A stretch of DNA of 64,000 bases from a bacterium (GCA_021811315.1 JAJZPF010000003.1:1-64000), one strand, 5' to 3'. Positions 16,170 through 25,057 are shown, counted from the first letter of the stretch. The notes: a model not told the origin generated them from the sequence alone. Program-made: numbers and translations.

Positions 16170-16901
16170 TCACTCGAACTCGGTTAGGTTCTTCCTGTAC
16201 TTCAGCGGCACGTTCTGGCGCTGGAGTTTGGAATTTATTCTTTCTTTGATCGCGACGGTCTTGAAGAAGTTCCTCCAGAGCTCGCGCACTTCCGCCTCTT
16301 TGGCGTCCTCGAGCAGCCGCGCGGAATCGAGCGGGGCGTAAACTAGCCGGCCTTCGAAATAAAGCGCGGCATTATTGCGCCGGGCGTCGTGGATGACCCA
16401 GTTGAAGGTCCCGAGCCGGGCGCGGAAATGCGGGACCAGCAGGGCGAGGATATTATGGTCAGGCTCTATTTTGGAATAAAGGGTCTTGTCCGCAAGTTCT
16501 TTGAACCTTACAAAGCCCATGAAACGGTGCGTTTCCCCTCCGACCTTTCCCGCGAGCGCGTGAACCTTTTTTACCCGGTCGTCGGCCAGCATATTCTCCG
16601 CCCCCGGGCCTTTGGCGGCAAGCAGCTTCACGTATTCCAATATCCCGGTTTCGGAGCCGGGGACTTCCGAGAGGAAGGCGTAGCGCACATTCTGCCAGGA
16701 TTCCGCCGAGCCGCGCCGCTCGACCAGGTCCCTCGCGGCGGCGGCGCGCAGCGGGTCCGTCCCGGAATTCACAAATTCCGAGAAAAGACCCGCTTCCTCC
16801 GCTCCCTCTTTTGCGATAGCGCAGGAGTCCGCGCTGTCCAGCGCAAGCGATAGCGCCGTCAGGAAGCCCTCAAAATTTCCGTCGTAGAGGTATGTCCTCA
16901 T
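16170..16901 (-). CDS. TIGR03915/DUF4130 family putative DNA metabolism protein
   Basis: The 243-aa protein resembles the TIGR03915/DUF4130 family: MRTYLYDGNFEGFLTAL at the start, THRFMGFVRF in the middle, IEPDHNILALLVPHF, NWVIHDARRNNAALY, and a basic C-terminus with ELWRNFF. The family is known to pair with a radical SAM protein and, in some genomes, with a uracil-DNA-glycosylase-like domain, so a DNA repair or modification role is inferred, not proven. Its ATG overlaps the TGA of the upstream radical SAM gene (ATGA), so the two are translationally coupled. Confidence 0.8.
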   Translation of the reverse strand: MRTYLYDGNFEGFLTALSLALDSADSCAIAKEGAEEAGLFSEFVNSGTDPLRAAAARDLVERRGSAESWQNVRYAFLSEVPGSETGILEYVKLLAAKGPGAENMLADDRVKKVHALAGKVGGETHRFMGFVRFKELADKTLYSKIEPDHNILALLVPHFRARLGTFNWVIHDARRNNAALYFEGRLVYAPLDSARLLEDAKEAEVRELWRNFFKTVAIKERINSKLQRQNVPLKYRKNLTEFE

Positions 16902-18178
16902 AGCTGGCCGCTTACCGTGCCGGCCAGGCCCTCCTTCATAAGCGCTTTTTCACCGAACAGGTCCAGCTGGCCGTTCGGGTTCTTATGCTCGAGCAGCTTT
17001 AGCTTTATGGCCTCCTCGCTTTCTTTTTTCAGCCCCGCGTATTTGCCGCCGGCCGTCACGAAGTAGACGGCGCGCTTCATCACCACGCCCAGCTTTTTAA
17101 GGTCGTCCAGGCTCAGGGGTCCGGCGCGCCGCGCCCGCAAAATCCGCTTGGCCGAGGTCACGCCTATCCCCGGCACGCGCAGGAGCTCTTCGTAAGGAGC
17201 TTTGTTAACCTCGAGGGGGAAAAGGTGGAGATTGTTTATCGCCCAGACGGTCTTCGGGTCGAAAGAGAGGTCCAGCGTGGGATGTTTTTCGTCCAGGAGT
17301 TCGTCGGCGGTGAAGCCGTAGAAGCGCAGCAGCCAGTCGGCCTGGTAAAGCCTGTGCTCGCGCAGCAGGGGCGGGTCGAGAAGGACAGGCAGGCGGCTGT
17401 CTTTCATTATCGGCACGAAGGCCGAATAATAAACGCGCTTAAGCCGCATCTTGTCGTAAAGGGCCTCGCTTAGTTTTATTATTTCCCGGTCGGTTTCGGG
17501 CGTGGCGCCTATGATAAGCTGGGTGCTCTGCCCGGCCGGCGCGTAGGCGGGGGAACTTTTTATCGAGCGGCGCTCGTCTTTAGAGGCGGAAATCCTGTCG
17601 GCAAGGCGGCTCATGGGCGTCAGGACGGTGGCTTTAGTCTTCCCGGGGGCGAGCAGGCGCAGGCTTTTATCCGAGGGCAGCTCTATATTCACGCTCACGC
17701 GGTCGGCCCAGAGCCCGGCCTGGTCGATAAGCGACTGGTCCGCGCCCGGGATGACCTTCATATGCACATAGCCGTTGAAGCGGAATTGCTCCCGCAGCTT
17801 GCGCACCGCTTCAAGCATCAGCTCCATGGTCCGGTCCGGAGAGACCGTTATTCCGGAGCTTAGGAACAGCCCTTCTATATAGTTCCTTTTATAGAATTCA
17901 AAAGTGAGGCCGGCTATTTCATCCGGGGTCAATATGGCTTTAGGGGAATCGTTGGAGCGGCGGTTTATGCAATAAGCGCAATCGTAGACGCATTCATTGG
18001 TCATCAGGATCTTCAAAAGCGAAATGCAGCGGCCGTCGGCCGCCCAGCTGTGGCAGACCCCGCTCATATGCGCGGCCCCGGTGCCGCCGGCGCCGCCGCG
18101 GTCGGAGCCGCTGGAGGCGCAGGAGGCGTCGTACTTGGCGGAATCGGCCAGTATTTCCAATTTTTTATCGAGGTCCAT
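16898..18178 (-). CDS. Radical SAM protein, putative DNA modification/repair (TIGR03916-like)
   Basis: This 426-aa radical SAM enzyme has the cluster motif C-x3-C-x2-C in NECVYDCAYCINRR near residue 65, and GLFLSSGITV nearby. The C-terminal region has a helix-hairpin-helix DNA-binding motif, LRVPGIGVTSAKRILRARR. This architecture matches the family found beside DUF4130 proteins and distantly recalls spore photoproduct lyase. The CVYDCAYC motif implies a 4Fe-4S cluster and SAM cleavage; the substrate is unknown. It is the first gene of a two-gene operon, and the region upstream (18179-18387) carries unusual repeats. Confidence 0.85.
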   Translation of the reverse strand: MDLDKKLEILADSAKYDASCASSGSDRGGAGGTGAAHMSGVCHSWAADGRCISLLKILMTNECVYDCAYCINRRSNDSPKAILTPDEIAGLTFEFYKRNYIEGLFLSSGITVSPDRTMELMLEAVRKLREQFRFNGYVHMKVIPGADQSLIDQAGLWADRVSVNIELPSDKSLRLLAPGKTKATVLTPMSRLADRISASKDERRSIKSSPAYAPAGQSTQLIIGATPETDREIIKLSEALYDKMRLKRVYYSAFVPIMKDSRLPVLLDPPLLREHRLYQADWLLRFYGFTADELLDEKHPTLDLSFDPKTVWAINNLHLFPLEVNKAPYEELLRVPGIGVTSAKRILRARRAGPLSLDDLKKLGVVMKRAVYFVTAGGKYAGLKKESEEAIKLKLLEHKNPNGQLDLFGEKALMKEGLAGTVSGQL

Positions 18179-18188
18179 ATAATAAGTC

Positions 18189-18304
18189 TAGCAGACGAAC
18201 CCGGGTGGACTACGCTATCCTGCGTAACTCATGGACACAATTCCAAGGGCGTAATTTCATAGCAATAGCGTAGCACACCAACCCGACAAGGGCGTGTCGG
18301 GTTG
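18189..18304. repeat. Composite intergenic repeat (direct and inverted)
   Basis: TAGCAGACGAACCCG (18189-18203) and TAGCACACCAACCCG (18271-18285) are a near-perfect direct repeat. Between them, CTACGCTAT (18210-18218) and ATAGCGTAG (18265-18273) form an inverted repeat that extends to 13 of 15 matches. A third hairpin, CAACCCGACA/TGTCGGGTTG (18279-18288, 18295-18304), follows. None has a T-run on the expected side, so these are not terminators. The rest of the 18179-18387 gap is AT-rich near 18345-18362 (TATATT, TATTAT) and may hold the promoter of the next gene. Confidence 0.5.
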
Positions 18305-18387
18305 AAAAAACATGTTTTCGCTTAGGGTTCAAGAAAGGCCGATTACTATTTTTATATTATAGCTGAGCAACCAGGAATCGGCAACCC

Positions 18388-19263
18388 ATGGAAAAAGTCT
18401 ATATTTACGCGCTTGCGGCCAATTTAAGCTTCGCTATAGGCGTGCAGTTCTTCACCCACTACGCGAAGCGAACCTCCAGCCTGTGGGTCAACGCTTTCAA
18501 GGCCGTGGTGGCCGCGGCGCTGTTCGGCCTTACCATAGTTCTGCACGGCGGCTTCCACAGCATAAGCCCCGGCTGCGCCGCTCTCTTTTTTATTTCCGGG
18601 GCTATCGGCCTGGGCGCGGCCGACGTCTTCCTGATAAAATCTTTCTCGCTGATGGGGCCGGGCCGCACCATGCTCCTTTTCGGCTTCCAGCCGCTTGTAA
18701 TAGGGGTGATAAGCTATTTCGCTTTCGGCCAGGCGGTGGACGCGCGGAAATTCCTGGCTATTTTGTTCTTCGTGGTCTGCCTCTTCATCTTCTCGCTCGA
18801 GTCCTTCAGGAAGCACGGCCACTGGAACATGAAAGCCACCCTGTTCGCCCTCTGCGGGATAATCCTGGACGGCCTGGGCGTGCTTCTGACCCGCTATGTC
18901 TTTAACAATTCTCCAGGTATAGGAACCACGGAGGGCAATTTCTACCGGGCCCTCGGCGCTTTGCTTCTGTTCGCTCTTCTTTCCCGGCTTAAGCCTTTCC
19001 AGTTCTTCGGGAAAATAAAAGAACTTTCCCGCCGGAGCCTCTTCTGGATAGCGCTCGGCTCCGTTGCCGGAACCTACCTGTCGCTGATGTTCTATCTGAG
19101 CGCGATAAGGTACTCCGCGGCGCTAGCCGCGGTCTCGGGGATAGCCATCACCGGAACCATCTTCGCCTCCGCTTTCGAATGCGCGGTGGAGAGAAAGCTT
19201 CCCTCCGCCTACCTGCTGGTCTCCTTCGTCTTTTTCCTGGGCGGGATGAGCTTCCTGTTTTAA
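18388..19263 (+). CDS. EamA/DMT family transporter
   Basis: The 291-aa, very hydrophobic protein has about ten transmembrane helices arranged as two five-helix repeats, the pattern of the EamA drug/metabolite transporter superfamily. Typical features are the early LSFAIGVQFF segment, GAIGLGAADVFLIKSFSLMGPGR in the first half and SAIRYSAALAAVSGIAIT in the second half. Substrate cannot be predicted. It stands alone on the plus strand, after a 208-nt intergenic region with repeats, and converges on the PRC-barrel gene. Confidence 0.85.
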   Translation: MEKVYIYALAANLSFAIGVQFFTHYAKRTSSLWVNAFKAVVAAALFGLTIVLHGGFHSISPGCAALFFISGAIGLGAADVFLIKSFSLMGPGRTMLLFGFQPLVIGVISYFAFGQAVDARKFLAILFFVVCLFIFSLESFRKHGHWNMKATLFALCGIILDGLGVLLTRYVFNNSPGIGTTEGNFYRALGALLLFALLSRLKPFQFFGKIKELSRRSLFWIALGSVAGTYLSLMFYLSAIRYSAALAAVSGIAITGTIFASAFECAVERKLPSAYLLVSFVFFLGGMSFLF

Positions 19264-19281
19264 ACCGTCGGGCCTATTCTT

Positions 19282-20058
19282 CTAATGCTTCCCCCTGTGC
19301 GGCAGGACAGGGTCGGCTTTCATGGCGTCCTCGAATTTCGGGCGGCCATAGTGGTCGTAAAGGTCGCTTTCATAGTCCCCGCTTACGGGTACCGAGGGGT
19401 CGAAGCCCGGGCTGGCCTGGATGGCCGCGCGCGTCAGGTCCACGAACACTTCGGAGGTTTCCCAATCCACCCGCTCTATCCAGTGCGGAGAGATCAGTAC
19501 TTTCCGGCCCGGCAGCCAGGCCCCGGTGTCGACCACCAGGTACCGTATCGCCCACTTTTCGTCGTCGACTATGTAATCCTCGATATGCCCGATAAGGCCG
19601 TCGGCCGCGTGCAGGCGGTAGCCCGTGACGGCGCGCGTGCTTTGCAGATGGGTCTCCTCCAGGGCTCTCCCCACGCTTTCTTCTTCCTGCTGGGCCGGCT
19701 GGAAAAGCATCCGGCCGGTATAGAAGCCCTCGCCCCAATAGACGGGCCAGGCGTAATGTTTATGCAGCTCAAGTTCATGCAGGCGGGTTACCGTCTTGTC
19801 GGTATCGATGTCCGGGCTGGTGCGCACCTGCTCCCGGTTCAGGTTGACCGGGAAGGTGCTCAGCCTGGGGTCCGGCGCTTTCTTCAGGGCCGCGGTCGCT
19901 ATAAGCACTTTGCGGCCGGAGAGCCAGGACCCGGTCTCCGCCACCATATAGCGGATATCGCAGGTCGTATCGTCAAAAAGGAACTCATCGACTTTCCCGA
20001 GCTCGCCGTCCGTGGCGCGTATCTCCTGGCCGACCAGGCTTTTTATGTTTCTGAGCAT
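19282..20058 (-). CDS. Tandem PRC-barrel domain protein
   Basis: The 258-aa protein holds two PRC-barrel domains: MLRNIKSLVGQEIRATDGELGKVDEFLFDD (about 1-80) and TGYRLHAADGLIGHIEDYIVDDEKWAIRYLVVDTG (about 130-205). Each contains the GRKVLI motif after WL-x-GRK. PRC-barrels bind RNA or proteins in contexts such as RimM, and stand-alone forms occur in stress-related proteins. The middle region, YAWPVYWGEGFY, also occurs in such stand-alone proteins. I use ATG 20058, preceded by AGGGGGA; a longer in-frame form to 20175 is basic and unlike the family. Confidence 0.8.
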   Translation of the reverse strand: MLRNIKSLVGQEIRATDGELGKVDEFLFDDTTCDIRYMVAETGSWLSGRKVLIATAALKKAPDPRLSTFPVNLNREQVRTSPDIDTDKTVTRLHELELHKHYAWPVYWGEGFYTGRMLFQPAQQEEESVGRALEETHLQSTRAVTGYRLHAADGLIGHIEDYIVDDEKWAIRYLVVDTGAWLPGRKVLISPHWIERVDWETSEVFVDLTRAAIQASPGFDPSVPVSGDYESDLYDHYGRPKFEDAMKADPVLPHRGKH

Positions 20059-20258
20059 TTTTCCCCCTATGTCTTTAGTCCGCCCGCGCGGAACCTTGAC
20101 CGACCGCTTCGTTAAGGCAGGAAAAGCCGGCCCGCTTCCCTGCAAAGGAAGAAACCGGGCGCGACGATCTATCAATAAGCTGCGGCTAACCCTACCCTTG
20201 GGGCTATTCTAATGCTTTATTCTAAAAAAAGCAAGATGGGCCAGGGCCCGGCGCCGTC

Positions 20259-20287
20259 TTGAAGCGGGGTTGTTTTTTTAGTATCGT
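20259..20287 (+). promoter_or_regulatory. Candidate promoter of the CheB-CheR gene
   Basis: TTGAAG (20259-20264), 17 nt, TATCGT (20282-20287) is a fair match, giving a leader of about 65 nt. It lies in the 302-nt gap 20059-20360, which otherwise contains an 8-bp stem CAAGATGG/CCGTCTTG (20232-20262) just before the promoter and no gene that I can support. Confidence 0.35.
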
Positions 20288-20360
20288 TTTCCTTGGGCGA
20301 GGGGCTTTGAGCGAATTTTATTTAAAACCGGCCGCGGCGCCGTGCCGCGCCCGCTGATAC

Positions 20361-23309
20361 ATGACGGCAAAAAACAAGAAAATAAAAAGAACCGGCCCCG
20401 CTCCAGCGGCGGAGCGCGCTGGAAACCCGGCGCGTTTTCCCATAGCGGGCTTAGGGGCTTCGGCGGGCGGCCTTGCGGCTTTCGAAGCTTTCTTTTCCGG
20501 CATGCCGGCCGGCGCCGATACCCGGATCGCCTTCCTGCTGGTGCAGCACCTGGCCCCGGACCATAAGAGCATTTTAGCCGAGCTGGTGGGGCGCTATACC
20601 CGCCTGAAGGTCTTGGAGGCCGGCGACGGGATGCGGGTGAAGCCAGGCTGCGTCTATGTAATACCGCCAAACCGCGACATGGCCCTGCTGAACGGCGCGC
20701 TTCAGCTGTTCGAGCCGGCGGCCGGAGGCGGCCCGCGCCTGCCCATAGATTTTCTCTTCCGCTCCCTGGCCGAAGATCAGGGCGAGGGCGCCATAGGCAT
20801 AGTGCTGTCCGGCACCGGGAGCGACGGGACCCTCGGCCTGCGGGAGATAAAGGGCGGGGGCGGCCTTACCCTGGCGCAGGCCCCGGAAACGGCCGAATAC
20901 GACGGGATGCCGCGCAGCGCCATAGCCGCCGGCCAGGCGGATTTTGTCCTGGCTCCCGCGGAGATGCCCGCCCGGCTTATCGCCTATGAGGGCCGCGCTT
21001 TCGGAAAAAAGCCACTCGCCGCCCCTGCCGAAGTCCCGCCGGAAGACCTGCTTAAAAAGATCTTCATCCTGCTGCGCGCCCGCGCCGGCAATGACTTTTC
21101 GCAGTACAAGCGGAACACGATCCTCCGCCGCATCGAGCGGCGCATGGCCATCCGCCAGCTGGAGAGCCTGGACGCCTATGTGAAATACCTGCAGAAAAAC
21201 CAGCCCGAGCAGGACGCGCTGTTCGCCGACCTGCTGATCGGCGTGACGAAGTTCTTCCGCGACCCGAAAGAATTCAAAGCCCTGGAAGACGCCCTGGCCG
21301 GGCAGGTTTTTGCCGGCAAGCCGGAGGGTTACCTGGTGCGGGTCTGGGTGCCCGGCTGCTCCACCGGCGAGGAGGCCTATTCCCTGGCCATTTTGATGGC
21401 CGAGCTCCAGGAGAGGCTGAAGCCGGGGCTGCAGGTGCAGATCTTCGCCACCGACATCGACCACCGGGCCATAGAAGCGGCGCGCGCCGGCGTCTACCCG
21501 GCCGGCATCGCCGAAGACCTGACGCCGGAGCGGCTCTCCCGCTTTTTTACCGCCGAGCCGGGCGGAATGGCCTACCGCGTAAACAAGAAGATCCGCGACA
21601 TGATGGTCTTTTCCGAGCAGAACGCGCTGAAAGACCCGCCTTTTTCCAAGCTCGACCTGGTAAGCTGCCGCAATTTGCTGATCTACCTCGGGAACGAGCT
21701 GCAGGAAAAGCTGCTGCCCCTGTTCCATTACGCGCTGAACCCGCGCGGCATCCTGTTCCTGGGGACCGCCGAAAGCGTGGGCGCCTGCGATAAATTCTTC
21801 GAGCCGCTCAGCTATAAAGCCAAGATCTACCGGCGCAAAGAGCCGGCCGGCGGCGGGCTTATCCCGGGCGCCGGCCGGTTCGCGCTGCCGCCTAGCGGCG
21901 GAGCTTTCAGCGCGCAGCGCGCCGGTCTTCAGCCCGTAACGCGCCGGTCGACTTTACGGGAGCTGGCCGAAAAGGCCATCCTGCAGCAGCGCGGGCTGGC
22001 CGCCGCCCTGACCGACGAGCGCGGCGAGATCCTTTACCTGCACGGGCGCAGCGGGCGCTACCTGGAGCCGTCCCCGGGCGAGGTCGGGATGAATATCCTG
22101 AAGATGGCCCGCGAAGGCTTGCGCGCGCCGCTGGCCGGGGCGCTGCAGGCGGCGGCGGCGAAAGAAGAGCCGGTGAGGCACCCCGGCCTGCGCGTAAAGA
22201 CCAACGGAGATTTTACCTGGGTCGATTTAACGGTGCAGCAGGTGAAGGATACGCCCGAGCCGGGGCAGCGGCTGTTCCTGGTGACGCTCGAGGCGGCGCC
22301 GGCGCCGGCGGAGGCGCCGCCGGCCGCGGGGGCTGGGGATACGACGGACCTGGACCGGCGCGTCGCGGCGCTGCAGGAAGAATTGCGGGCCAAGGAAGAG
22401 TCGCTTGAAACCGCCAATGCGGGGCTGGCGGACCTGAACGAAGAGCTGATGTCGGCCAACGAGGAGCTGCAGTCCGCCAATGAGGAGCTGCAGAGCACCA
22501 ACGAGGAACTGTCCACCTCCACCGAGGAGCTGCAGTCCATCAACGAGGAGCTTTCCACGGTGAACGCGGAGCAGCAGGCGAAGGTGGACAAGCTGGCCAG
22601 GGCCAATAACGACATGATAAACCTGATGGCCAGCACCGGCATAGGCACCATCTTCGTGGACGAGAAGCTGCGCGTGATGCGCTTCACGCCGGCCGCCGCC
22701 CGGATAGTAAACCTGATAGGGAGCGACGAAGGACGCCCGCTGGCGCACCTGGTCTCGAACCTCGTGGACTACACCACTTTGGTGGGGGATACCAGGGAGG
22801 TGCTGGAGACGCTGGTACCGAAAGATATCGAGGTGCGGGCCGGGACGGGGGAGTGGTTCCTGCTGCGCATCCGGCCCTACCGCACGGTAGAGAACGTCAT
22901 AGAAGGGGCGGCTATCACTTTTGTGGAGATCACGGAGCTAAAGAAAGCTCAGGAGAGCTCGGCCCGCCTGGCGGTAGTCCTGCGCGACTCGGGCGACGCG
23001 GTTACAGTGCACGATCTGGAGGGCCGCATCCTGGCCTGGAACCCCGCGGCTGAAAGGGCCTATGGCTGGAGCGAGGCGGAAGCGCTGGCCGTGAATATCC
23101 GCGACCTGGTCCCCGAAGACCAGCGCGAGACGGCCCTGGCGAGGATAAAACAGCTCAGCCGCGCGGAAGTTCTGAAACCTTATCGCGCTAAAAAGATCTG
23201 CAAGGACGGGCATAGTGTGGAGGCCTGGGTAGCCGCTACCGCCCTGAAGGACCAGGCAGGCAAGGTTTACGCGATCTCTACCACGGAAAGGATCATAGAG
23301 AAGGGTTAA
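20361..23309 (+). CDS. CheB-CheR-PAS fusion signalling protein
   Basis: The 982-aa protein joins a CheB methylesterase domain (about 25-212; catalytic S34 in GASAGG, H63, D155 in GTGSDGT), the CheR N-terminal helical domain and SAM methyltransferase (about 228-500; TKFFRD, VPGCSTGEEAYS at 330-341, SCRNLLIYL), a long coiled coil (about 663-748) made of repeated NEELQ and NEELS blocks, and two PAS domains (about 750-870 and 872-978). Such fusions lack the receiver domain of classical CheB and often end in a kinase. Here the kinase is instead encoded by the next gene, 28 nt downstream. No chemoreceptor or CheA/CheW gene is near, so the methylation target is unknown. Confidence 0.9.
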   Translation: MTAKNKKIKRTGPAPAAERAGNPARFPIAGLGASAGGLAAFEAFFSGMPAGADTRIAFLLVQHLAPDHKSILAELVGRYTRLKVLEAGDGMRVKPGCVYVIPPNRDMALLNGALQLFEPAAGGGPRLPIDFLFRSLAEDQGEGAIGIVLSGTGSDGTLGLREIKGGGGLTLAQAPETAEYDGMPRSAIAAGQADFVLAPAEMPARLIAYEGRAFGKKPLAAPAEVPPEDLLKKIFILLRARAGNDFSQYKRNTILRRIERRMAIRQLESLDAYVKYLQKNQPEQDALFADLLIGVTKFFRDPKEFKALEDALAGQVFAGKPEGYLVRVWVPGCSTGEEAYSLAILMAELQERLKPGLQVQIFATDIDHRAIEAARAGVYPAGIAEDLTPERLSRFFTAEPGGMAYRVNKKIRDMMVFSEQNALKDPPFSKLDLVSCRNLLIYLGNELQEKLLPLFHYALNPRGILFLGTAESVGACDKFFEPLSYKAKIYRRKEPAGGGLIPGAGRFALPPSGGAFSAQRAGLQPVTRRSTLRELAEKAILQQRGLAAALTDERGEILYLHGRSGRYLEPSPGEVGMNILKMAREGLRAPLAGALQAAAAKEEPVRHPGLRVKTNGDFTWVDLTVQQVKDTPEPGQRLFLVTLEAAPAPAEAPPAAGAGDTTDLDRRVAALQEELRAKEESLETANAGLADLNEELMSANEELQSANEELQSTNEELSTSTEELQSINEELSTVNAEQQAKVDKLARANNDMINLMASTGIGTIFVDEKLRVMRFTPAAARIVNLIGSDEGRPLAHLVSNLVDYTTLVGDTREVLETLVPKDIEVRAGTGEWFLLRIRPYRTVENVIEGAAITFVEITELKKAQESSARLAVVLRDSGDAVTVHDLEGRILAWNPAAERAYGWSEAEALAVNIRDLVPEDQRETALARIKQLSRAEVLKPYRAKKICKDGHSVEAWVAATALKDQAGKVYAISTTERIIEKG

Positions 23310-23337
23310 GGGCAGAGGGACAGGGGCAGGGGGGAAA

Positions 23338-24918
23338 ATGGAAAATAATGAAAGGGGCCCGGCTTCGCCGGCCACAGCCAAGGCTTTGCGCAGCCGGGCC
23401 GAAACGCAGTTCCTTGAAAAACAGGCGGAGCTGCCTGAGAATCTGCACGCCCTGACGCCGGAACAGTCGCGTAAACTGATGCATGAACTGCGGGTACACC
23501 AGATAGAGCTGGAACTGCAGAATGAAGAGCTTGTTAACGCTCAGGGGCAGCTGCAGGCCGCCAAGGCCCGCTATTTCGACCTCTACGACCAGGCGCCGGT
23601 GGGCTACCTTACGCTGGACGAGAACGGCGTCATCCTCACGGCTAACTCTACCGCGGTAAAACTGTTCGGCGCCGAAAGCAGGTCTTTCGCCGGCGAGCCG
23701 CTGACCAAGTTCATCCTGCCGGAGGACCAGGATATCTTTTACCTCCACCGCAGGCAGCTGGAAAAAGGCGCGGCTAAAGATTGCGAGCTTAGAATGGCGG
23801 GCGCCGCTCCCTTCTGGGCCCGGCTGTCTTCAACCGCGGGGCCGCGGGCCGAAGGCGCGCCTTTATGGCGCATAACGGTAACCGACATCAGCGAAGCCAA
23901 AAAAGCCCGCGACCTGGTGAAGCAGGTCGGAAATGATTGGCAGGAAACTTTCGACGTGCTGAGCGACGTCGTCTGGCTGGTGGACGCGGATTTCGTAGTG
24001 ACGCGCGCGAACAAAGCCACCGAAAAGGTCTTCGGCCGCCCCGTCAGCGAACTCCTGGGAATGCATTGTTATGAAATAACCCACGGGACGACAGGCCCTA
24101 TCGAAGGCTGCCCGATGCAAAGAGCAAGAACAAGCATGCGCCGGGAAACTATGGAGCTTAAGGCCGGCGAGAAAACTTTCGAGGTTACGGTGGACCCCAT
24201 AGCGGATAAAGACGGCCGGTTCGGCGGGGCCGTGCATGTGATAACCGATATCACCGGGCGCAAAAAAATAGAAGCCGATAAAGACCGCCTGGTCTACCGG
24301 CTCTCGGAGATAAAGAAGGAGATGGACAGCTTTCTCTATATAACCACCCACGACCTGCGCACGCCGCTGGTGAATATCCAGGGCTTCAGCGAGAACATAG
24401 CGAAGGATATCAGGGAGTTGCAGGAGATAATGGATCCGGCCGCGCTTCCGGAGGAAAAACGGGGCGCCTTCAGCGAGATTTCCGGCGACCGCCTTCCCGC
24501 CGCCTTAAAGTTCATCCAGGAAAGCGTGGGCAGGATAGACGAGGTTATAACCGCGATGCTCAAGCTCTCCCGCGCCGGCAAGGTGGAATTGCACCCGGCG
24601 ACGGTGGATGTGAACGAAGTTCTTAAAGGCATAATGGAAAATATGCGCTTCCAGCTAGAAGAGGCGGGGGCGGCGCTGAAAGCGGGCGCGCTCCCCTCCT
24701 GCACCGCGGACGCCGATTCCGTCAGCCATATCTTCTCCAATTTGCTGTCCAACGCCTTCAAGTACCGGGATAAAAACCGGAAGCTGGAAATAACGGTGAG
24801 CGGTGAAAAAAAGGAAATACGGTGGTTTACCGCGTGGCCGACAATGGCCTGGGTATCAAAGCGGCGGACCTGCCGAAGATCTGGCAGCTCTTCTTCTGCG
24901 GCGAGGTTCCGGGCGTAA
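23338..24918 (+). CDS. PAS-PAS sensor histidine kinase (zero frame, ATPase domain truncated)
   Basis: The 526-aa zero-frame product has two PAS domains (about 78-190 and 205-312), a HisKA domain with phospho-acceptor H338 in TTHDLRTPLVNIQGFSEN, and the start of the HATPase domain with the N box SNLLSNAFKYRD. After VSGEKKE the frame runs into unrelated residues (WPTMAWVSKRRT) and stops. The missing G boxes lie in the -1 frame immediately downstream (24813-25040). The junction is the heptamer A-AAA-AAG at 24807-24813, read in the zero frame. So it is either a programmed -1 frameshift gene, a recent one-base indel, or a sequencing error in an A7 run. Confidence 0.85.
   Translation: MENNERGPASPATAKALRSRAETQFLEKQAELPENLHALTPEQSRKLMHELRVHQIELELQNEELVNAQGQLQAAKARYFDLYDQAPVGYLTLDENGVILTANSTAVKLFGAESRSFAGEPLTKFILPEDQDIFYLHRRQLEKGAAKDCELRMAGAAPFWARLSSTAGPRAEGAPLWRITVTDISEAKKARDLVKQVGNDWQETFDVLSDVVWLVDADFVVTRANKATEKVFGRPVSELLGMHCYEITHGTTGPIEGCPMQRARTSMRRETMELKAGEKTFEVTVDPIADKDGRFGGAVHVITDITGRKKIEADKDRLVYRLSEIKKEMDSFLYITTHDLRTPLVNIQGFSENIAKDIRELQEIMDPAALPEEKRGAFSEISGDRLPAALKFIQESVGRIDEVITAMLKLSRAGKVELHPATVDVNEVLKGIMENMRFQLEEAGAALKAGALPSCTADADSVSHIFSNLLSNAFKYRDKNRKLEITVSGEKKEIRWFTAWPTMAWVSKRRTCRRSGSSSSAARFRA
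24795..24832 (+). promoter_or_regulatory. Putative -1 ribosomal frameshift site in the histidine kinase gene
   Basis: The zero-frame codons GAA AAA AAG contain the canonical slippery heptamer A-AAA-AAG (24807-24813), the dnaX type. A slip of -1 continues as GEKK-GNTVVYRVADNGLGI, exactly restoring the kinase. Upstream, GGTGAG (24795-24800) is Shine-Dalgarno-like, 6 nt before the heptamer, closer than in dnaX. Downstream, CGGT (24820-24823) can pair with ACCG (24829-24832), a weak hairpin 6 nt after the heptamer. Confidence 0.45.
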
Positions 24919-25040
24919 AAAAAGGCGAAGGCGTAGGTCTGCCGCTGGTGCGGCGCATAGTGGACAGGAACTCCGGCCGGATCTGGGCCGAGTCGAAAGA
25001 GGGGCAGGGGTCCGCCTTTTTCGTAGAGCTGCCGGAATAG
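24807..25040 (+). CDS. C-terminal HATPase part of the histidine kinase (-1 frame)
   Basis: This open stretch of the -1 frame encodes the rest of the kinase ATP-binding domain: VVYRVADNGLGIKAADLPKIW (G1 box), GEGVGLPLVRRIVDRNSGRI (G2 box) and GQGSAFFVELPE at the end, with a TAG stop at 25038-25040. There is no ribosome-binding site and it could not function alone, so it must be read as an extension of the upstream frame, or else the gene is broken. Full product would be about 567 aa. Confidence 0.75.
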   Translation, partial: KKGNTVVYRVADNGLGIKAADLPKIWQLFFCGEVPGVKKGEGVGLPLVRRIVDRNSGRIWAESKEGQGSAFFVELPE

Positions 25041-25057
25041 GGGCGCCGGGTCCTGGT

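Noticed and set aside
18279-18304. Rho-independent terminator
   Set aside because: The 10-bp hairpin is strong, but the plus strand is followed by A residues and the minus strand has no T-run after the stem.
24803-25057. N-terminal extension of the response regulator upstream of ATG 25058
   Set aside because: The extension is arginine- and glycine-rich and overlaps the -1-frame kinase domain; the receiver domain begins right at MEEKDKVVIFLVEDN.
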